Shown: positions 44,736 to 54,513, counted from the first letter of the stretch. The stretch: 64,000 bases of DNA from Acidocella facilis ATCC 35904 (GCF_000687875.1 NZ_JHYG01000004.1:237249-301248), one strand, 5' to 3'. Notes: a model not told the origin generated them from the sequence alone. Numbers and translations are program-made.

Positions 44736-45260
44736 ATGTGTTCTGATGTTTCGCTGCCGCAGACAAAGCAAGAAATTGAGCTGAACAGGGCGGTCTATTT
44801 AGGGGCTGCTGGCCTGTGTTTTGCTGCTCTTTTGCAGGTTCTTAGCTGTGTGCATGGCTCAAATTTACCAGTTGCGATGGCTTATTCTGCGGCGTGTTTG
44901 ATTGTTGCGGGATTTTTTTTGGGCGTCGGTGCAGCAATTTACGAATTAAATTTGAAATATTTCGATGAGTTGGTTGGTGTTGGTATCAAAACAGAGGATC
45001 TGAAGAAGAAAATCCGCAGACAAATTTTGTCTGTTTCAAATTTTGGTGTGGGTTTCGGAACCCTCGCAGGAATTCTGGATTTTCTGGGTGTGTTCGGTAA
45101 TGCCGATTGGCTTTCTCAAGCTTTTGTTTTTGTCGATTGGCGGACGGTTTTGATTGTCATGACCGCAATCGTATTTGTGGCACTGTTGTTCAAAGCTAGC
45201 CGTACTCTAGAATGCTGCAAGGATGATTTTAAAGATCATTTGCCTAAAAAATCCAGATAA
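44736..45260 (+). CDS. hypothetical membrane protein, AT-richer than surroundings
   Basis: 174 residues with hydrophobic segments at roughly 22-43, 47-70, 101-120 and 133-155 and a charged loop (KTEDLKKKIRRQ) between the second and third. I do not recognise the family. Base use is clearly different from its neighbours (many TTT, AAA and TTG codons), which suggests recent acquisition. A weak hairpin followed by seven T at about 44658-44679 may end polA transcription. Convergent with the Lrp-type gene. Confidence 0.65.
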   Translation: MCSDVSLPQTKQEIELNRAVYLGAAGLCFAALLQVLSCVHGSNLPVAMAYSAACLIVAGFFLGVGAAIYELNLKYFDELVGVGIKTEDLKKKIRRQILSVSNFGVGFGTLAGILDFLGVFGNADWLSQAFVFVDWRTVLIVMTAIVFVALLFKASRTLECCKDDFKDHLPKKSR

Positions 45261-45263
45261 ACT

Positions 45264-45719
45264 CTAAATCGGCAACGCCCCTTCCTTCATCCGTTCCATC
45301 GCAAAGCGGCTGGAAACATTCCGTAGCGGCACCATTTCGATCAGCTTGCGGTAGAAGGAATCATACGCGGCGATGTCCGGCACCACGACGTGCAGCAGAT
45401 AATCCACATCGCCGCTCATCCGCCAGGCCCCGACGATCTCCGGGATATTTTTGACAGCCTGATGAAATTTATCCAGCCAGGCGGCGGAGTGGTCGTTGGT
45501 TTCCACCGAGACGAAGACCGAGACCGGCAGGCCGAGTTTGTCGGCGTCCAGCACCGCGACGCGGGATTTGATGATGCCGTTTTCCTCCATGCGCTTGATG
45601 CGCTTCCAGCAAGGTGTGGCGGTGAGCCCCACCTTGTCGGCGATCTCGTTGAGCGAGAGGGAGGCATCCGAGGCCAGCAGCCGCAGGATGGAACGGTCGA
45701 TCTGATCCAGCTCGATCAT
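45264..45719 (-). CDS. Lrp/AsnC-family transcriptional regulator
   Basis: 151 residues: N-terminal winged helix (DQIDRSILRLLASDASLSLN, then TPCWKRIKRMEENGII) and C-terminal RAM/effector domain (VGAWRMSGDVDYLLHVVV, DYDSFYRKLI-like helix). Feast/famine regulators usually form octamers and bind amino acids. It is divergent from serC-serA with a 151-base shared region, so control of those genes or of itself is plausible but not shown. Confidence 0.92.
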   Translation of the reverse strand: MIELDQIDRSILRLLASDASLSLNEIADKVGLTATPCWKRIKRMEENGIIKSRVAVLDADKLGLPVSVFVSVETNDHSAAWLDKFHQAVKNIPEIVGAWRMSGDVDYLLHVVVPDIAAYDSFYRKLIEMVPLRNVSSRFAMERMKEGALPI

Positions 45720-45800
45720 GGTCTAGGGTCGGCTTTCGTCAATAAAGTTGCATCAATGCCGGCGGGGGATGCGGCAGGCGGCTCTTGCGGCGGCGAAAGA

Positions 45801-45868
45801 AACGCAGTACAGGCCTCCTCGGGTCACGCCCCCCCACCGGGGCGCTTTTCTTCTGTAAGGGAGAGTTT
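45801..45868 (+). promoter_or_regulatory. candidate serC leader RNA
   Basis: The region before serC holds a CCTCCTCGGGTCACG segment and a GC-rich hairpin CGCCCC/GGGGCG followed by CTTTTCTT, then the GGGAGAG ribosome site. This agrees in place and general form with the serC RNA motif known from alphaproteobacteria. I identify it mainly from position and the terminator-like hairpin; covariance-model comparison was not possible. Confidence 0.5.
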
Positions 45869-45870
45869 TA

Positions 45871-47040
45871 ATGGCAGATTTTTCTCCGGCCGCCAAGCCC
45901 GCGCTGCGTCCGAATAACCCGAATTTCTCCTCCGGCCCTTGCGCCAAGCGCCCCGGCTTTTCGCTGGCCGCCCTGGAAGGCGCGCTGCTCGGCCGTTCGC
46001 ACCGCGCGAAGGAGCCGAAAGCCCGGCTCGCGGAGGTGATCACCCTTTCCAAATCCATCCTGGGCATGCCGGAAGGCTGGCGGCTGGGCATCGTGCCGGC
46101 CTCCGATACCGGGGCGGTCGAGATGGCGCTGTGGTCCCTGCTGGGGGCGCGTCCGGTGGATGTGCTGGCGCATGAAAGCTTCTCCGAAGCCTGGGCGACG
46201 GACGTGCTCAAGCAGCTGAAGCTGGCCGATGCCCGGGTGATCAAGGCCGATTACGGCCAGCTGCCGGATGTGGCGCAGATCGATTTCAGCCATGATGTGG
46301 TTCTGGCCTGGAACGGCACCACCTCGGGCGTGCGCTTCCCGAATGGCGATTTCATCCCGGATGACCGGGAAGGGCTGGTGATCGCGGACAGCACTTCGGC
46401 TGCGTTCGCGATGGATCTGCCTTGGAACAAGCTCGATGTCGTCACCTGGTCCTGGCAGAAGGTGCTGGGCGGTGAGGCCGGGCATGGCATGCTCGCACTC
46501 TCGCCGCGCGCGGTGGAACGGCTGACCAGCTACACCCCGTCCTGGCCGCTGCCGAAGATTTTCCGCCTGACCTCCAAGGGCAAGCTGGCCGAGGGGATTT
46601 TCGTCGGCGAGACGATCAATACCCCGTCGATGCTGTGCGTCGAGGATGCGCTGGATGGTCTGCGCTGGGCGCAGGGCGTTGGCGGGTTGAAGGGGCTGAT
46701 TGCGCGCTCCGAGGCGAATTTAAAAGCGATCGCCGATTGGGTTGAGGGCAATGAGCGGGTGCGCTTCCTGGCGGAAGATGCGGCCGTGCGCTCCTGCACC
46801 TCGATCTGCCTGGTCATCGACGCGCCCTGGTTCAAGGCGCTGGATGCGGAAGGCCAGGCCAAGGCCGCGAAGGCGGTGGCGAGCTTGCTGGAGAAGGAAA
46901 ACGTGGCGCTGGATGCTGGTGCGTATCGCGACGCGCCGCCGGGCCTGCGCATCTGGGGTGGTGCTACGGTTGAGACGTCAGACATCCAGGCCTTGCTGCC
47001 CTGGATCGACTACGCCATCGACACGGTCGCCCAGGCTTAA
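45871..47040 (+). CDS. serC: phosphoserine aminotransferase
   Basis: PLP enzyme converting 3-phosphohydroxypyruvate to phosphoserine; 389 residues, the alphaproteobacterial SerC subtype. N-terminal [20 protein letters not shown]-binding Lys197 in [17 protein letters not shown], and phosphate-binding [12 protein letters not shown]. Good ribosome site AAGGGAGAG. Likely co-regulated with serA 108 bases downstream, although a repeat element lies between them. Confidence 0.96.
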   Translation: MADFSPAAKPALRPNNPNFSSGPCAKRPGFSLAALEGALLGRSHRAKEPKARLAEVITLSKSILGMPEGWRLGIVPASDTGAVEMALWSLLGARPVDVLAHESFSEAWATDVLKQLKLADARVIKADYGQLPDVAQIDFSHDVVLAWNGTTSGVRFPNGDFIPDDREGLVIADSTSAAFAMDLPWNKLDVVTWSWQKVLGGEAGHGMLALSPRAVERLTSYTPSWPLPKIFRLTSKGKLAEGIFVGETINTPSMLCVEDALDGLRWAQGVGGLKGLIARSEANLKAIADWVEGNERVRFLAEDAAVRSCTSICLVIDAPWFKALDAEGQAKAAKAVASLLEKENVALDAGAYRDAPPGLRIWGGATVETSDIQALLPWIDYAIDTVAQA

Positions 47041-47087
47041 TTTTGTCCTGGGGCGTTAGCAGCGCCACGCCCCAGGCCCCAGCGAGC

Positions 47088-47127
47088 AAAAGTTTTTGGT
47101 GCCGCTTTTTCAAAAAGCGGCGAAAAA
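47088..47127 (+). repeat. AAAAGTTTTTGG-type hairpin element, copy H
   Basis: AAAAGTTTTTGGT followed by hairpin GCCGCTTTTT/AAAAAGCGGC and GAAAAAC. Between serC and serA. A separate hairpin CCTGGGGCG/CGCCCCAGG (47047-47075) comes just before it. Confidence 0.78.
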
Positions 47128-47148
47128 CCCTCTTAGGAATCCCATCAC

Positions 47149-48735
47149 ATGGTCAAGGTTCTGATCTCGGACAAACTGTCCCCCGCCGCCATCGAGATTT
47201 TCAAAAACCGCGGCGTCGAGGTTGACGTGAAGACCGGCCTCACCCCGGCGGAGCTGCGTGAGATTATCGGCCAGTATGACGGCCTCGCCATCCGCTCCGC
47301 CACCAAGGTGACGAAGGAAGTGCTGGATGTGGCGACCAATCTGAAGGTCGTGGGCCGGGCCGGCATCGGCGTCGATAATGTGGACGTGAAATCCGCCACC
47401 TCGCGCGGCGTGGTGGTGATGAACACCCCGAACGGCAATGCCATCACCACGGCCGAGCATGCGATTGCGATGATCTTCGCGACCGCCCGGCAGCTCCCCG
47501 AGGCGACGATTTCGACCAAGGCCGGGAAGTGGGAGAAGAACCGCTTCATGGGCGTGGAAGTCACTGGCAAGATCCTGGGGCTGATCGGCTGCGGCAATAT
47601 CGGCTCGATCGTGGCGGACCGCGCGGTTGGCTTGAAGATGAAGGTGCTGGCCTATGATCCGTTCCTGACGGAAGCGCGCGCGGTGGAGCTGGGGGTGGAG
47701 AAGGCGGATCTGGAGACGATCTTCGCCAAGGCCGATTTCATCACGCTGCATACGCCGCTGATCGAGGCGACGCGCAATCTGATCTCCGCCGAGGCGATCG
47801 CGCAGATGAAGAAGGGCGTGCGCATCATCAATTGCGCGCGTGGGGGGCTGGTGGATGAGAAGGCGCTGTATGAGGCGCTGAAATCCGGCCATGTCGCCGC
47901 CGCCGGGCTGGATGTGTTCGAGGTTGAGCCGGCCAAGGAGAACCCGCTCTTCGAGCTGGAGAACGTGGTCTGCACCCCGCATCTGGGCGCTTCCACCTCC
48001 GAGGCGCAGGAGAATGTGGCGCTGCAGGTGGCCGAGCAGATCTCGGACTTCCTACTGACCGGCTCCGTCACCAACGCGCTGAACATGCCGAGTGTGACAG
48101 CCGAGGAGGCGCCGCGGCTGCGCCCCTATATGGAGCTGGCCCGCCTGCTGGGCGGCTTCGCCGGGCAGATGACCCAGGCGCAGGACGGCACCATTCAGCG
48201 CATCCTGATCGAGTATGAGGGGGCGGCTTCGCTGCTCAACCACCGCCCGCTGAACGCCACGGCCTTGGCCGGGCTGCTGACGCCGGTGATGGACGGGGTG
48301 AACATGGTCAATGCCCCGGTGCTGGCGCGCGACCATGGCATCGAGGTTTCCGAGGCCTCGCATGACCGCACCGGCGATTACCAGACGCTGCTGCGCATCA
48401 CCGTGACCACCGAGAAGGGCACGCGCTCCGTCGCCGGCACGCTGATCGGCAATGGCAAGCCGCGTTTGGTCGAGATCAAGGGCATCAAGGTGGAGGCGGA
48501 TTTCGCCCCGCACATGCTGTACGTGACCAACAAGGACAAGCCGGGCTTCATCGGCCGCTTCGGCACCACGCTGGCGGAGGCGGGGGTGAACATCGCCACC
48601 TTCCATCTCGGCCGCGCGGCCGAGGGCGAGGACGCGATCTGCCTGGTCTCCACCGATGGCGAGACGCCGGAAGCGGTGCTGCAGGCGGTGCGTGCGCTGC
48701 CGCTGGTGATGCAGGCGACCAATCTGGCGTTCTGA
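47149..48735 (+). CDS. serA: D-3-phosphoglycerate dehydrogenase
   Basis: First enzyme of serine synthesis; 528 residues, the long form. NAD site LGLIGCGNIGSIVADRAVGL (about 144-163), catalytic Arg/Glu/His region (NCARGGLVDEKAL, PHLGASTSEAQENVA), an intervening regulatory domain (about 315-450) and a C-terminal ACT domain (TNKDKPGFIGRFGTTLAEAG) where serine feedback usually acts. Followed by a perfect terminator. Confidence 0.97.
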   Translation: MVKVLISDKLSPAAIEIFKNRGVEVDVKTGLTPAELREIIGQYDGLAIRSATKVTKEVLDVATNLKVVGRAGIGVDNVDVKSATSRGVVVMNTPNGNAITTAEHAIAMIFATARQLPEATISTKAGKWEKNRFMGVEVTGKILGLIGCGNIGSIVADRAVGLKMKVLAYDPFLTEARAVELGVEKADLETIFAKADFITLHTPLIEATRNLISAEAIAQMKKGVRIINCARGGLVDEKALYEALKSGHVAAAGLDVFEVEPAKENPLFELENVVCTPHLGASTSEAQENVALQVAEQISDFLLTGSVTNALNMPSVTAEEAPRLRPYMELARLLGGFAGQMTQAQDGTIQRILIEYEGAASLLNHRPLNATALAGLLTPVMDGVNMVNAPVLARDHGIEVSEASHDRTGDYQTLLRITVTTEKGTRSVAGTLIGNGKPRLVEIKGIKVEADFAPHMLYVTNKDKPGFIGRFGTTLAEAGVNIATFHLGRAAEGEDAICLVSTDGETPEAVLQAVRALPLVMQATNLAF

Positions 48736-48750
48736 GAGCTGACCTGACGA

Positions 48751-48780
48751 AAAAAGCCCCTTCGCCGAAGGGGCTTTTTT
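48751..48780 (+). terminator. intrinsic terminator of serA
   Basis: Perfect inverted repeat AAAAAAGCCCCTTCG/CGAAGGGGCTTTTTT ending in six T, 16 bases after the serA stop. Confidence 0.92.
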
Positions 48781-48801
48781 GATTCCGGGCGGGATTTTGG
48801 T

Positions 48802-51438
48802 ATGGAGATATGCCATAATTACGCTGGGATGAAGACGCTGCCGACGCAAGCCTTTCGCCACCGCACCCTGATTCTGCTGCTGGTTCTGTTGCCCTTGTTC
48901 GGCAATGCGGCGTCGATATGGTTCAACGCCGATCCCACATTGCAATTATCGTTGATCGGCGTGGGGTTGCGGGGCGGTGTGTATGCTGGGCCGCCAGGGT
49001 GGATCGACCCATCCGCGGCTTATATCACCCAGCCGCTTGGGTTTCTCGCGGCATCGGACTGGCTGCACGGCATCATTCCCTGGTGGAATTCCTATGCTGG
49101 TGTCGGCATGCCGCTCGCGGCGGAAACGCAAACCGAAGCCTTTTTCCTGCCCTTTGTTTTCCTGCTGCATTTCAAGGCCGGATGGTTGTGGCTGCGCATC
49201 GTTTTGCAAGCCATGTGTGGCGTTTTTCTGTACGGGTTTCTGGCCGAGATTGGGCTGGCGCGACGGGCGGCGTTTCTGGGCGCGGCTCTGTTTGAATTTA
49301 CGCCGGAGTTTTTTCTCTGCCCCAGCGCGCCAATCGCGCCGCTGCCCTTCCTGCCGCTGCTGCTGCTGGGGATCGAGCGGGCGGCCGTGGCGAGTGCCGA
49401 CGAGCGGCGCGGCGGGTGGTCGCTTATCGTCATCGCCTGCGCTTACTCATTTTATTCCGGCAATCCTGAGGTCGCCTATTTTGATGGCATGCTCGCCGGG
49501 CTGTGGGCCATCTGGCGCTGGTTGGGCTTGGCCTGGCCGCAGCGGCTGCGCTTCACGCTCAAGCTCTGTGCCGGGCTTCTCGTCGCGATTTGCCTGAGCG
49601 CGCCGTTGCTGATCCCCGCCGCGATGTATACGGCGAAGGCCTATGTCGGGCTGCATGACGGCGTGTTCGCGCTGGTGCATATGCCGTTGCAGATGTTGCC
49701 GTTGCAGCTCTTTCCGCAGGCACTCGGGTTTATGGGGGTTCCGGTGCCCACGGCGCTGACGCCGTCGCAACTGGGCTCATATAACCTGACGCGTCTGCCG
49801 GAATGGGTGACGCTGCCGGTTCTGGCGTTGGCGCTGGCCGGGCTGGTTCGCGGCCGTGCGGCAAGGTTCTATGGGTTTCGGCTGATCCTCGCGGGATGGG
49901 TGGTGGTGTGGGAGGCCCGGTATCTCGGTGTCCTCCCGGTGCGCTGGCTGTTCAACCATGTACCCGGCGTTTCGGTCATGGATGCCACACGTTATAGCGG
50001 CCCGGCCGTCGATCTCGCGCTGATCCTGCTGGCCGCTTTTGCCCTGGATGATACGCTGCGCCAGAAGCGTCTTTCCCGCTGGCGCCTGGGGCTGGTCGGG
50101 GTGGTGATGGGGCTGCTTTGTGCCGGCGCCATTCTGCCCGGTTTGCCGTTGCTTACGCATTGGTATCACGCCCGCCCCGCGGCGGCTGTGCAAGCGCTGG
50201 TGTTTTTCCTTTTGGCTGTCATTCTCACGCTTGCGGTTCTGGCCGGGCTGAACCGGCCGGCGCGGCGCTCGGCCATCATCGCCGGCGCGCTCTGTCTGCC
50301 GGTTTGCAATTTTGTCCTGCCGCAGCTCTCAGGGCTGAGCAAAGGCCATCTGGATACGGGGCTGATCGGCTTCCTGAAGCAGACTACCGGTCTGCAGCGA
50401 ATGGCCAGCACGGGGCCGTTCGGGCTGAATTTTCCAGACCGCTATGGCATTGCCAGCGTCAATTACAACGCCTTGCCCGCCCCGAAGCTTTGGACGTCTT
50501 TCGCGCATGAGGTTCTCGACCCACGGGCGGACCTGAACAGTTTCGATATGTCCGGCCCGCCGCGTGATATTCTCCCGCATCTGGCGGCTTTCCCATCACT
50601 TGGCGTGAAATATCTCGTCGTCAGCGATGCGCTGGCGTTCGCGCCCCATAGCTTCGCGATGGTGCCGGAGGTAGCGGCGACGACGGCCAACCCCTTGCGC
50701 CAAGGCCAGGCCATGAGTGGTCAGATCGATGACGATCTGGGCTTTGGGGAGATTGGCGAAGCCTCGTTGAAGTTGGGAACCTACAGCAATACGGCGCGCG
50801 GCGTGCTGGCGCTGCGGATTTGCGCCGGGGCTGACAATTGCCGGCAAAGCGACGTGTTGCTCGCCAATGCCAAGGACAATACGCCGACATTATTCGTGTT
50901 TGACCCGCCGCTTATCACGCATGGCCGGGCGCTGACCTATGATATTCTGCGCCGCGCCGGTGACAACGCGTTTGTGGTATGGACGGGGCGACAGGGCGGA
51001 CAGGATGTGCCCGCCCTCCGCCTCGCCGCGCCCTGGCAGCCGCCCCTCAAGGGGCTGGCCTATCAGGGAATAACCGCGGATGTTCTGGAACTCGCCGCGC
51101 CCGCGCGATATGCCGGAACACTTGCTGGGCAATGCAAGATCGAAATCGAGACCAGGAGGGCCATGCGCGCCGATTGCGCGCGGCCGGACACGCTGATCAG
51201 GCGGGAAATGTATGCAAGCGGCTGGCATGTGCTTGTCGATGGCAAGCCCGCCGCAATCGGGCAATTGGCTGTCTTCCAGACGGTGGGGTTGGCGGCTGGG
51301 CAGCACGTCATCCGTTTCTATTATAAGCCCCCGCATATCGGACTGGCCTGCCTTGTCGCCGGCTTCGGCTTGCTGCTCTGGGGCGCGGCTTGTTTCTGGC
51401 CGCTGAGGCGGCCTGCGGCGCGGTTGGGCCGGCCCTGA
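48802..51438 (+). CDS. YfhO-like polytopic membrane protein (GT-C fold)
   Basis: 878 residues with about twelve membrane helices in the first 500 and a long extracytoplasmic part, then one last helix. The end YASGWHVLVDGKPAAIGQLA followed by LAAGQHVIRFYYKP is the C-terminal signature of YfhO-type proteins, which assist sugar transfer to surface polymers such as teichoic acids in Bacillus. Role here unknown; an envelope glycan function is inference. ATG 48802 is chosen for ribosome-site spacing; ATG 48829 is possible. Confidence 0.78.
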   Translation: MEICHNYAGMKTLPTQAFRHRTLILLLVLLPLFGNAASIWFNADPTLQLSLIGVGLRGGVYAGPPGWIDPSAAYITQPLGFLAASDWLHGIIPWWNSYAGVGMPLAAETQTEAFFLPFVFLLHFKAGWLWLRIVLQAMCGVFLYGFLAEIGLARRAAFLGAALFEFTPEFFLCPSAPIAPLPFLPLLLLGIERAAVASADERRGGWSLIVIACAYSFYSGNPEVAYFDGMLAGLWAIWRWLGLAWPQRLRFTLKLCAGLLVAICLSAPLLIPAAMYTAKAYVGLHDGVFALVHMPLQMLPLQLFPQALGFMGVPVPTALTPSQLGSYNLTRLPEWVTLPVLALALAGLVRGRAARFYGFRLILAGWVVVWEARYLGVLPVRWLFNHVPGVSVMDATRYSGPAVDLALILLAAFALDDTLRQKRLSRWRLGLVGVVMGLLCAGAILPGLPLLTHWYHARPAAAVQALVFFLLAVILTLAVLAGLNRPARRSAIIAGALCLPVCNFVLPQLSGLSKGHLDTGLIGFLKQTTGLQRMASTGPFGLNFPDRYGIASVNYNALPAPKLWTSFAHEVLDPRADLNSFDMSGPPRDILPHLAAFPSLGVKYLVVSDALAFAPHSFAMVPEVAATTANPLRQGQAMSGQIDDDLGFGEIGEASLKLGTYSNTARGVLALRICAGADNCRQSDVLLANAKDNTPTLFVFDPPLITHGRALTYDILRRAGDNAFVVWTGRQGGQDVPALRLAAPWQPPLKGLAYQGITADVLELAAPARYAGTLAGQCKIEIETRRAMRADCARPDTLIRREMYASGWHVLVDGKPAAIGQLAVFQTVGLAAGQHVIRFYYKPPHIGLACLVAGFGLLLWGAACFWPLRRPAARLGRP

Positions 51439-51448
51439 TCCGCACGGC

Positions 51449-51988
51449 TCAGCCGTGTTTTATCAGCCTTGCCAGCCAAAACGCGCCGCCCTCGGCCGCG
51501 AGCGTAGCGCCCGGGGGCAACAGGGCGGCGTCCAGCGGCGCCAGGCTGGCGCCGTTCAGCCTCAGCGGGGCCAGGGCCAGAACCAGATGCAGGGCGGGGG
51601 ATGCGGGCAGGGTGAGGGGGGTAGGCTGAAACGCCAAGGTCGCGGTGAAGCAGTCCGGGTCGAACATCAGGTTCACATCCCGTACCATCTTGCCTTGCGG
51701 CGTGCCGAAGGCCGGTACATCGCCAGGAAAGGCGTGGGCCGGGCCATCCGGGCGCAGTAGGGCCACGGGATAGCCCTGCACCTCCAGCAGGAGCCGCCCT
51801 TCCAATATCCCCATCAGCCGGGAGATGCCGGGAAACACCGAGAACGGCCCTGCCTGCGCGACATCGGCGAGGCTGAGGCGCCAGCCAAACTCCCTGTCCT
51901 TGCCCGGCGCCTCGGCCACCGGCCAGGTGATGCCGCCGCCATTCTTCCATTGCGTGGCCATGCGTTGTGTCGCGGGGAAAAGCTGCAT
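51449..51988 (-). CDS. HutD/Ves-family cupin-like protein
   Basis: 179 residues. Conserved ATQWKNGGGITWPVAEAPG near the start and FGWRLSLADVAQAGPFSVFP with GISRLMGILEG are hallmarks of the HutD/Ves family, a bicupin fold of unclear biochemical role, sometimes linked to histidine degradation. No hut genes are nearby. ATG shares one base with the TAA of the upstream flavoenzyme gene (TAATG), so the two form an operon. Longer frames upstream are antisense noise. Confidence 0.85.
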   Translation of the reverse strand: MQLFPATQRMATQWKNGGGITWPVAEAPGKDREFGWRLSLADVAQAGPFSVFPGISRLMGILEGRLLLEVQGYPVALLRPDGPAHAFPGDVPAFGTPQGKMVRDVNLMFDPDCFTATLAFQPTPLTLPASPALHLVLALAPLRLNGASLAPLDAALLPPGATLAAEGGAFWLARLIKHG

Positions 51989-53130
51989 TATTTCACCTTC
52001 AGGAAGCGCGGCCCCTCGGCGCGCAGCGTGTCGATATCCGGGCAGCCCATCAGCGCCATCGCCACCTCGATCTCGCGCGCCAGTGCGGCGATGATGGTGG
52101 AAACCCCGCGCTCGCCATCGGCGGCCAGCGCGAAGGCGGTAGCGCGGCCCAGCATCACCCCGGAGGCCCCCAGCGCGATCGCCTTTAGAATATCCGCGCC
52201 GCGCCGGAAGCCGCCATCGATCGTCACCTCGATCCCGCCGGCGGCGGCGACGATCTCGGCCAGGCGGGAGATGGTGGAGCTGGCGCCATCGAGCTGCCGG
52301 CCGCCATGGTTGGAGACAGTGATGCCGTCCATCCCGGTCTCGCGGGCCCAATGCGCGTCCTCGGGGTGCATGATGCCCTTCAGCACGATCCGCCCCGGCC
52401 ATTGGGTGCGCACCCAGTCCAGATCCTTCCAGGACAAAGTCGGGTCGATCCGCGCGGAGAGGGCGGCGGCCTGGGCCAGCACGTTGCGTCCGAACGCCTT
52501 GCGCCCGGCCAGCGCCTCCACTTGCGGGCGGCCCTGGCGCAGCATGTCCCAGCACCAGCCCGGCCGCTCCAGCAGTTTCAGCGCCAAGGATGGGGTGAGG
52601 CGGGTGAGGGCGCGGAAGCCGTTGCGGGCATCGCGCTCGCGGATGCCGGTGATGGCGCAATCCACGGTGAGAAACAAAGTCTCCACCCCCGCTCCCCGCG
52701 CCGCCCCCATCATGTCCAGCGCCAGGCTGCGGTCCTTCAGCATATAGAGCTGGAACATCGGCTGCGCCTGCACCTGCCTGGCCAGCCGGGTGATGGAGGC
52801 GAGGGAGAAGCTGGACAGGCAAAAGCCGATTCCCGCCTTGGCGGCGGCGCGGGCAGCCTGGATCTCGCCATCGCGTGCATAGAGCCCGAGGAACCCGACC
52901 GGCCCGAGCATGAAGGGCAAAGCCTGCTTCTGGCCGAGGAATGTCGTGCCCAGCCTGGGCGCGGTGATGCCGCTAAGGGCGCGCTGCTCCAGCTCATAGC
53001 AGGCGAAATCCGCCTCGTTGGCGCGCATCGTCGCCTCGGATGCCGCGCCGCCATCGATATAATCGAAGAAGATTTTCGGCAGGCGGCGCTGCGCCTCGGC
53101 CCGCGCATCAGCGACGTTGAGCAGCCTCAT
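51988..53130 (-). CDS. lldD: FMN-dependent alpha-hydroxy-acid dehydrogenase (L-lactate dehydrogenase type)
   Basis: 380-residue TIM-barrel flavoprotein oxidising L-lactate or a related 2-hydroxy acid. Key residues: Tyr24 (FFDYIDGGA), Tyr129, Asp157 (LTVDC), Arg165 region (IRERDARNGF), Lys251 (IVLKGI), catalytic His275 and Arg278 in SNHGGRQLDGA. The best match is the LldD/mandelate dehydrogenase branch; substrate specificity is not certain. A membrane-binding segment like that of E. coli LldD is not obvious. Followed by a HutD-like gene. Confidence 0.85.
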   Translation of the reverse strand: MRLLNVADARAEAQRRLPKIFFDYIDGGAASEATMRANEADFACYELEQRALSGITAPRLGTTFLGQKQALPFMLGPVGFLGLYARDGEIQAARAAAKAGIGFCLSSFSLASITRLARQVQAQPMFQLYMLKDRSLALDMMGAARGAGVETLFLTVDCAITGIRERDARNGFRALTRLTPSLALKLLERPGWCWDMLRQGRPQVEALAGRKAFGRNVLAQAAALSARIDPTLSWKDLDWVRTQWPGRIVLKGIMHPEDAHWARETGMDGITVSNHGGRQLDGASSTISRLAEIVAAAGGIEVTIDGGFRRGADILKAIALGASGVMLGRATAFALAADGERGVSTIIAALAREIEVAMALMGCPDIDTLRAEGPRFLKVK

Positions 53131-53280
53131 GCGCTGTGCGCGGCGCCGCGGGGCGCGTAAACATCCGCTTCTTTCATGTGGATTTGATAAAAACGCGGTG
53201 CAGGCGGGTCAAGGGGACGGCGCTGTTCCGACAGATGCTGCGCTGCGGAAAATTCCGCGCGCACGCTGCGATCATTCAGC

Positions 53281-53319
53281 TTGACAGGGGCAAAGGGCGT
53301 CTTTACGTATGTTTATACG
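53281..53319 (+). promoter_or_regulatory. candidate promoter and operator of the sugar ABC operon
   Basis: TTGACA at 53281-53286 with a -10-like TACGTA at 53304, 17 bases apart. The -10 region carries the dyad CGTAT-GTTT-ATACG (53306-53319) that could be an operator. Gene start is 100 bases downstream. Confidence 0.45.
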
Positions 53320-53418
53320 AGGGTAAAAATAATTCGGGTGGAATGTCGATGTGGCCGCGCAAGGATGCCATGCGCTCCAGCCGAAATCGAGAAACAGTTC
53401 ACAAAGGGAGAAAATCGA

Positions 53419-54513
53419 ATGAAATCCACCAAGCTTTATGGTGCCACGGCGCTGACCATGATGCTCGCCGGCGCGCTGCCGGCTATGGCGCAGACCATTA
53501 CGCCGCCGCAGGTGAGCCAGATGAGCACCAAGAAAATCACCATCGGCTTCCTGCTGCCGGAAAATTCCTCGCCGCGTTATGAGCAGATGGATCGCCCGGA
53601 ATTCACCAAGCTGGTGAAGCAGGCTGACCCCAACACCACGCTGATCGTCACCAACGCCAACTCCAACCCGGATTCGCAGCTCAACCAGGCGCAGTCCGCG
53701 ATCACCAACGGCGCAAACGTGCTGGTGGTGGACCCGGTGGACGGCAAGGCGGGTGCGGCCATCGTGGCCTACGCGGCGCGCAACCATGTGCCGGTGATCT
53801 CCTATGATCGTCTGATCCAGGATTCCAAGCCGGCCGGCTATGTCTCGTTCGACAATCTGCGGGTTGGCGAGCTGCAGGGCCAGTATATCGCCGACCATGT
53901 GAAGCCGGGCGGCTCGATCATCATGATCAATGGCGCGCCGACCGATTCGAACGGTCTGGAATTCAAGCGCGGTGCGCTGAATGTTCTGAACCCGCTGGTT
54001 AAGGCTGGCAAGTTGAAGATCGCCTACTCGGTGATGACGCCGAGCTGGAGCCCGGAGAATGCCTTCCAGGAGACCCAGCAGGCGCTGACCCGGCTTGGCA
54101 ACAATGTCGATGGCGTGCTTGCCGCGAATGACGGCACGGCTTCGGGCGCCATCCGCGCGCTGCAGGCGGTGGGCCTCGCCGGCAAGATTCCGGTGACCGG
54201 TCAGGATGCGACGAATGGCGGCCTGACCTACATCCTTGAAGGTCTGCAGTCGATGACCGTGTTCAAATATGTGCCGCAGGAAGCCGCGGCCGCGGCGCAG
54301 TTTGCGGTTGGCATCGCCGCCGATGGCAAGGCGCCGGCTGGGCTGGTGAACGGGAAGGTCAATAACGGCAAGATCAACGTGCCGTCGGTTCTGCTCACCC
54401 CGCTTGTCGTCACCGCCGACAATATGAAGGATACGGTGATCAAGTCCGGCTACGCGACGCTGCCTTCGATCTGCGTCGGCGACGCCGCCAAGGCGCCACT
54501 CTGCCAGAAATAA
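53419..54513 (+). CDS. sugar ABC transporter periplasmic binding protein (XylF-like)
   Basis: 364 residues, signal peptide at 1-24 (GALPAMAQ, cleavage before QTITPP). Type I periplasmic-binding fold with KKITIGFLLPENSSPRYEQM, VLVVDPVDGKAG, ISYDRLI, and YVSFDNLRVGELQGQYIADH, which are typical of XylF. AAGGGAG lies 9 bases before the ATG. Binds a pentose or hexose in the periplasm; glucose is plausible given the neighbouring kinase and Entner-Doudoroff genes. First gene of a three-gene importer. Confidence 0.9.
   Translation: MKSTKLYGATALTMMLAGALPAMAQTITPPQVSQMSTKKITIGFLLPENSSPRYEQMDRPEFTKLVKQADPNTTLIVTNANSNPDSQLNQAQSAITNGANVLVVDPVDGKAGAAIVAYAARNHVPVISYDRLIQDSKPAGYVSFDNLRVGELQGQYIADHVKPGGSIIMINGAPTDSNGLEFKRGALNVLNPLVKAGKLKIAYSVMTPSWSPENAFQETQQALTRLGNNVDGVLAANDGTASGAIRALQAVGLAGKIPVTGQDATNGGLTYILEGLQSMTVFKYVPQEAAAAAQFAVGIAADGKAPAGLVNGKVNNGKINVPSVLLTPLVVTADNMKDTVIKSGYATLPSICVGDAAKAPLCQK

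Noticed and set aside
51989..52822. Long extension of the HutD-like frame over lldD
   Set aside because: The extension lies out of frame inside lldD; the HutD family start at 51988 is at a TAATG overlap.
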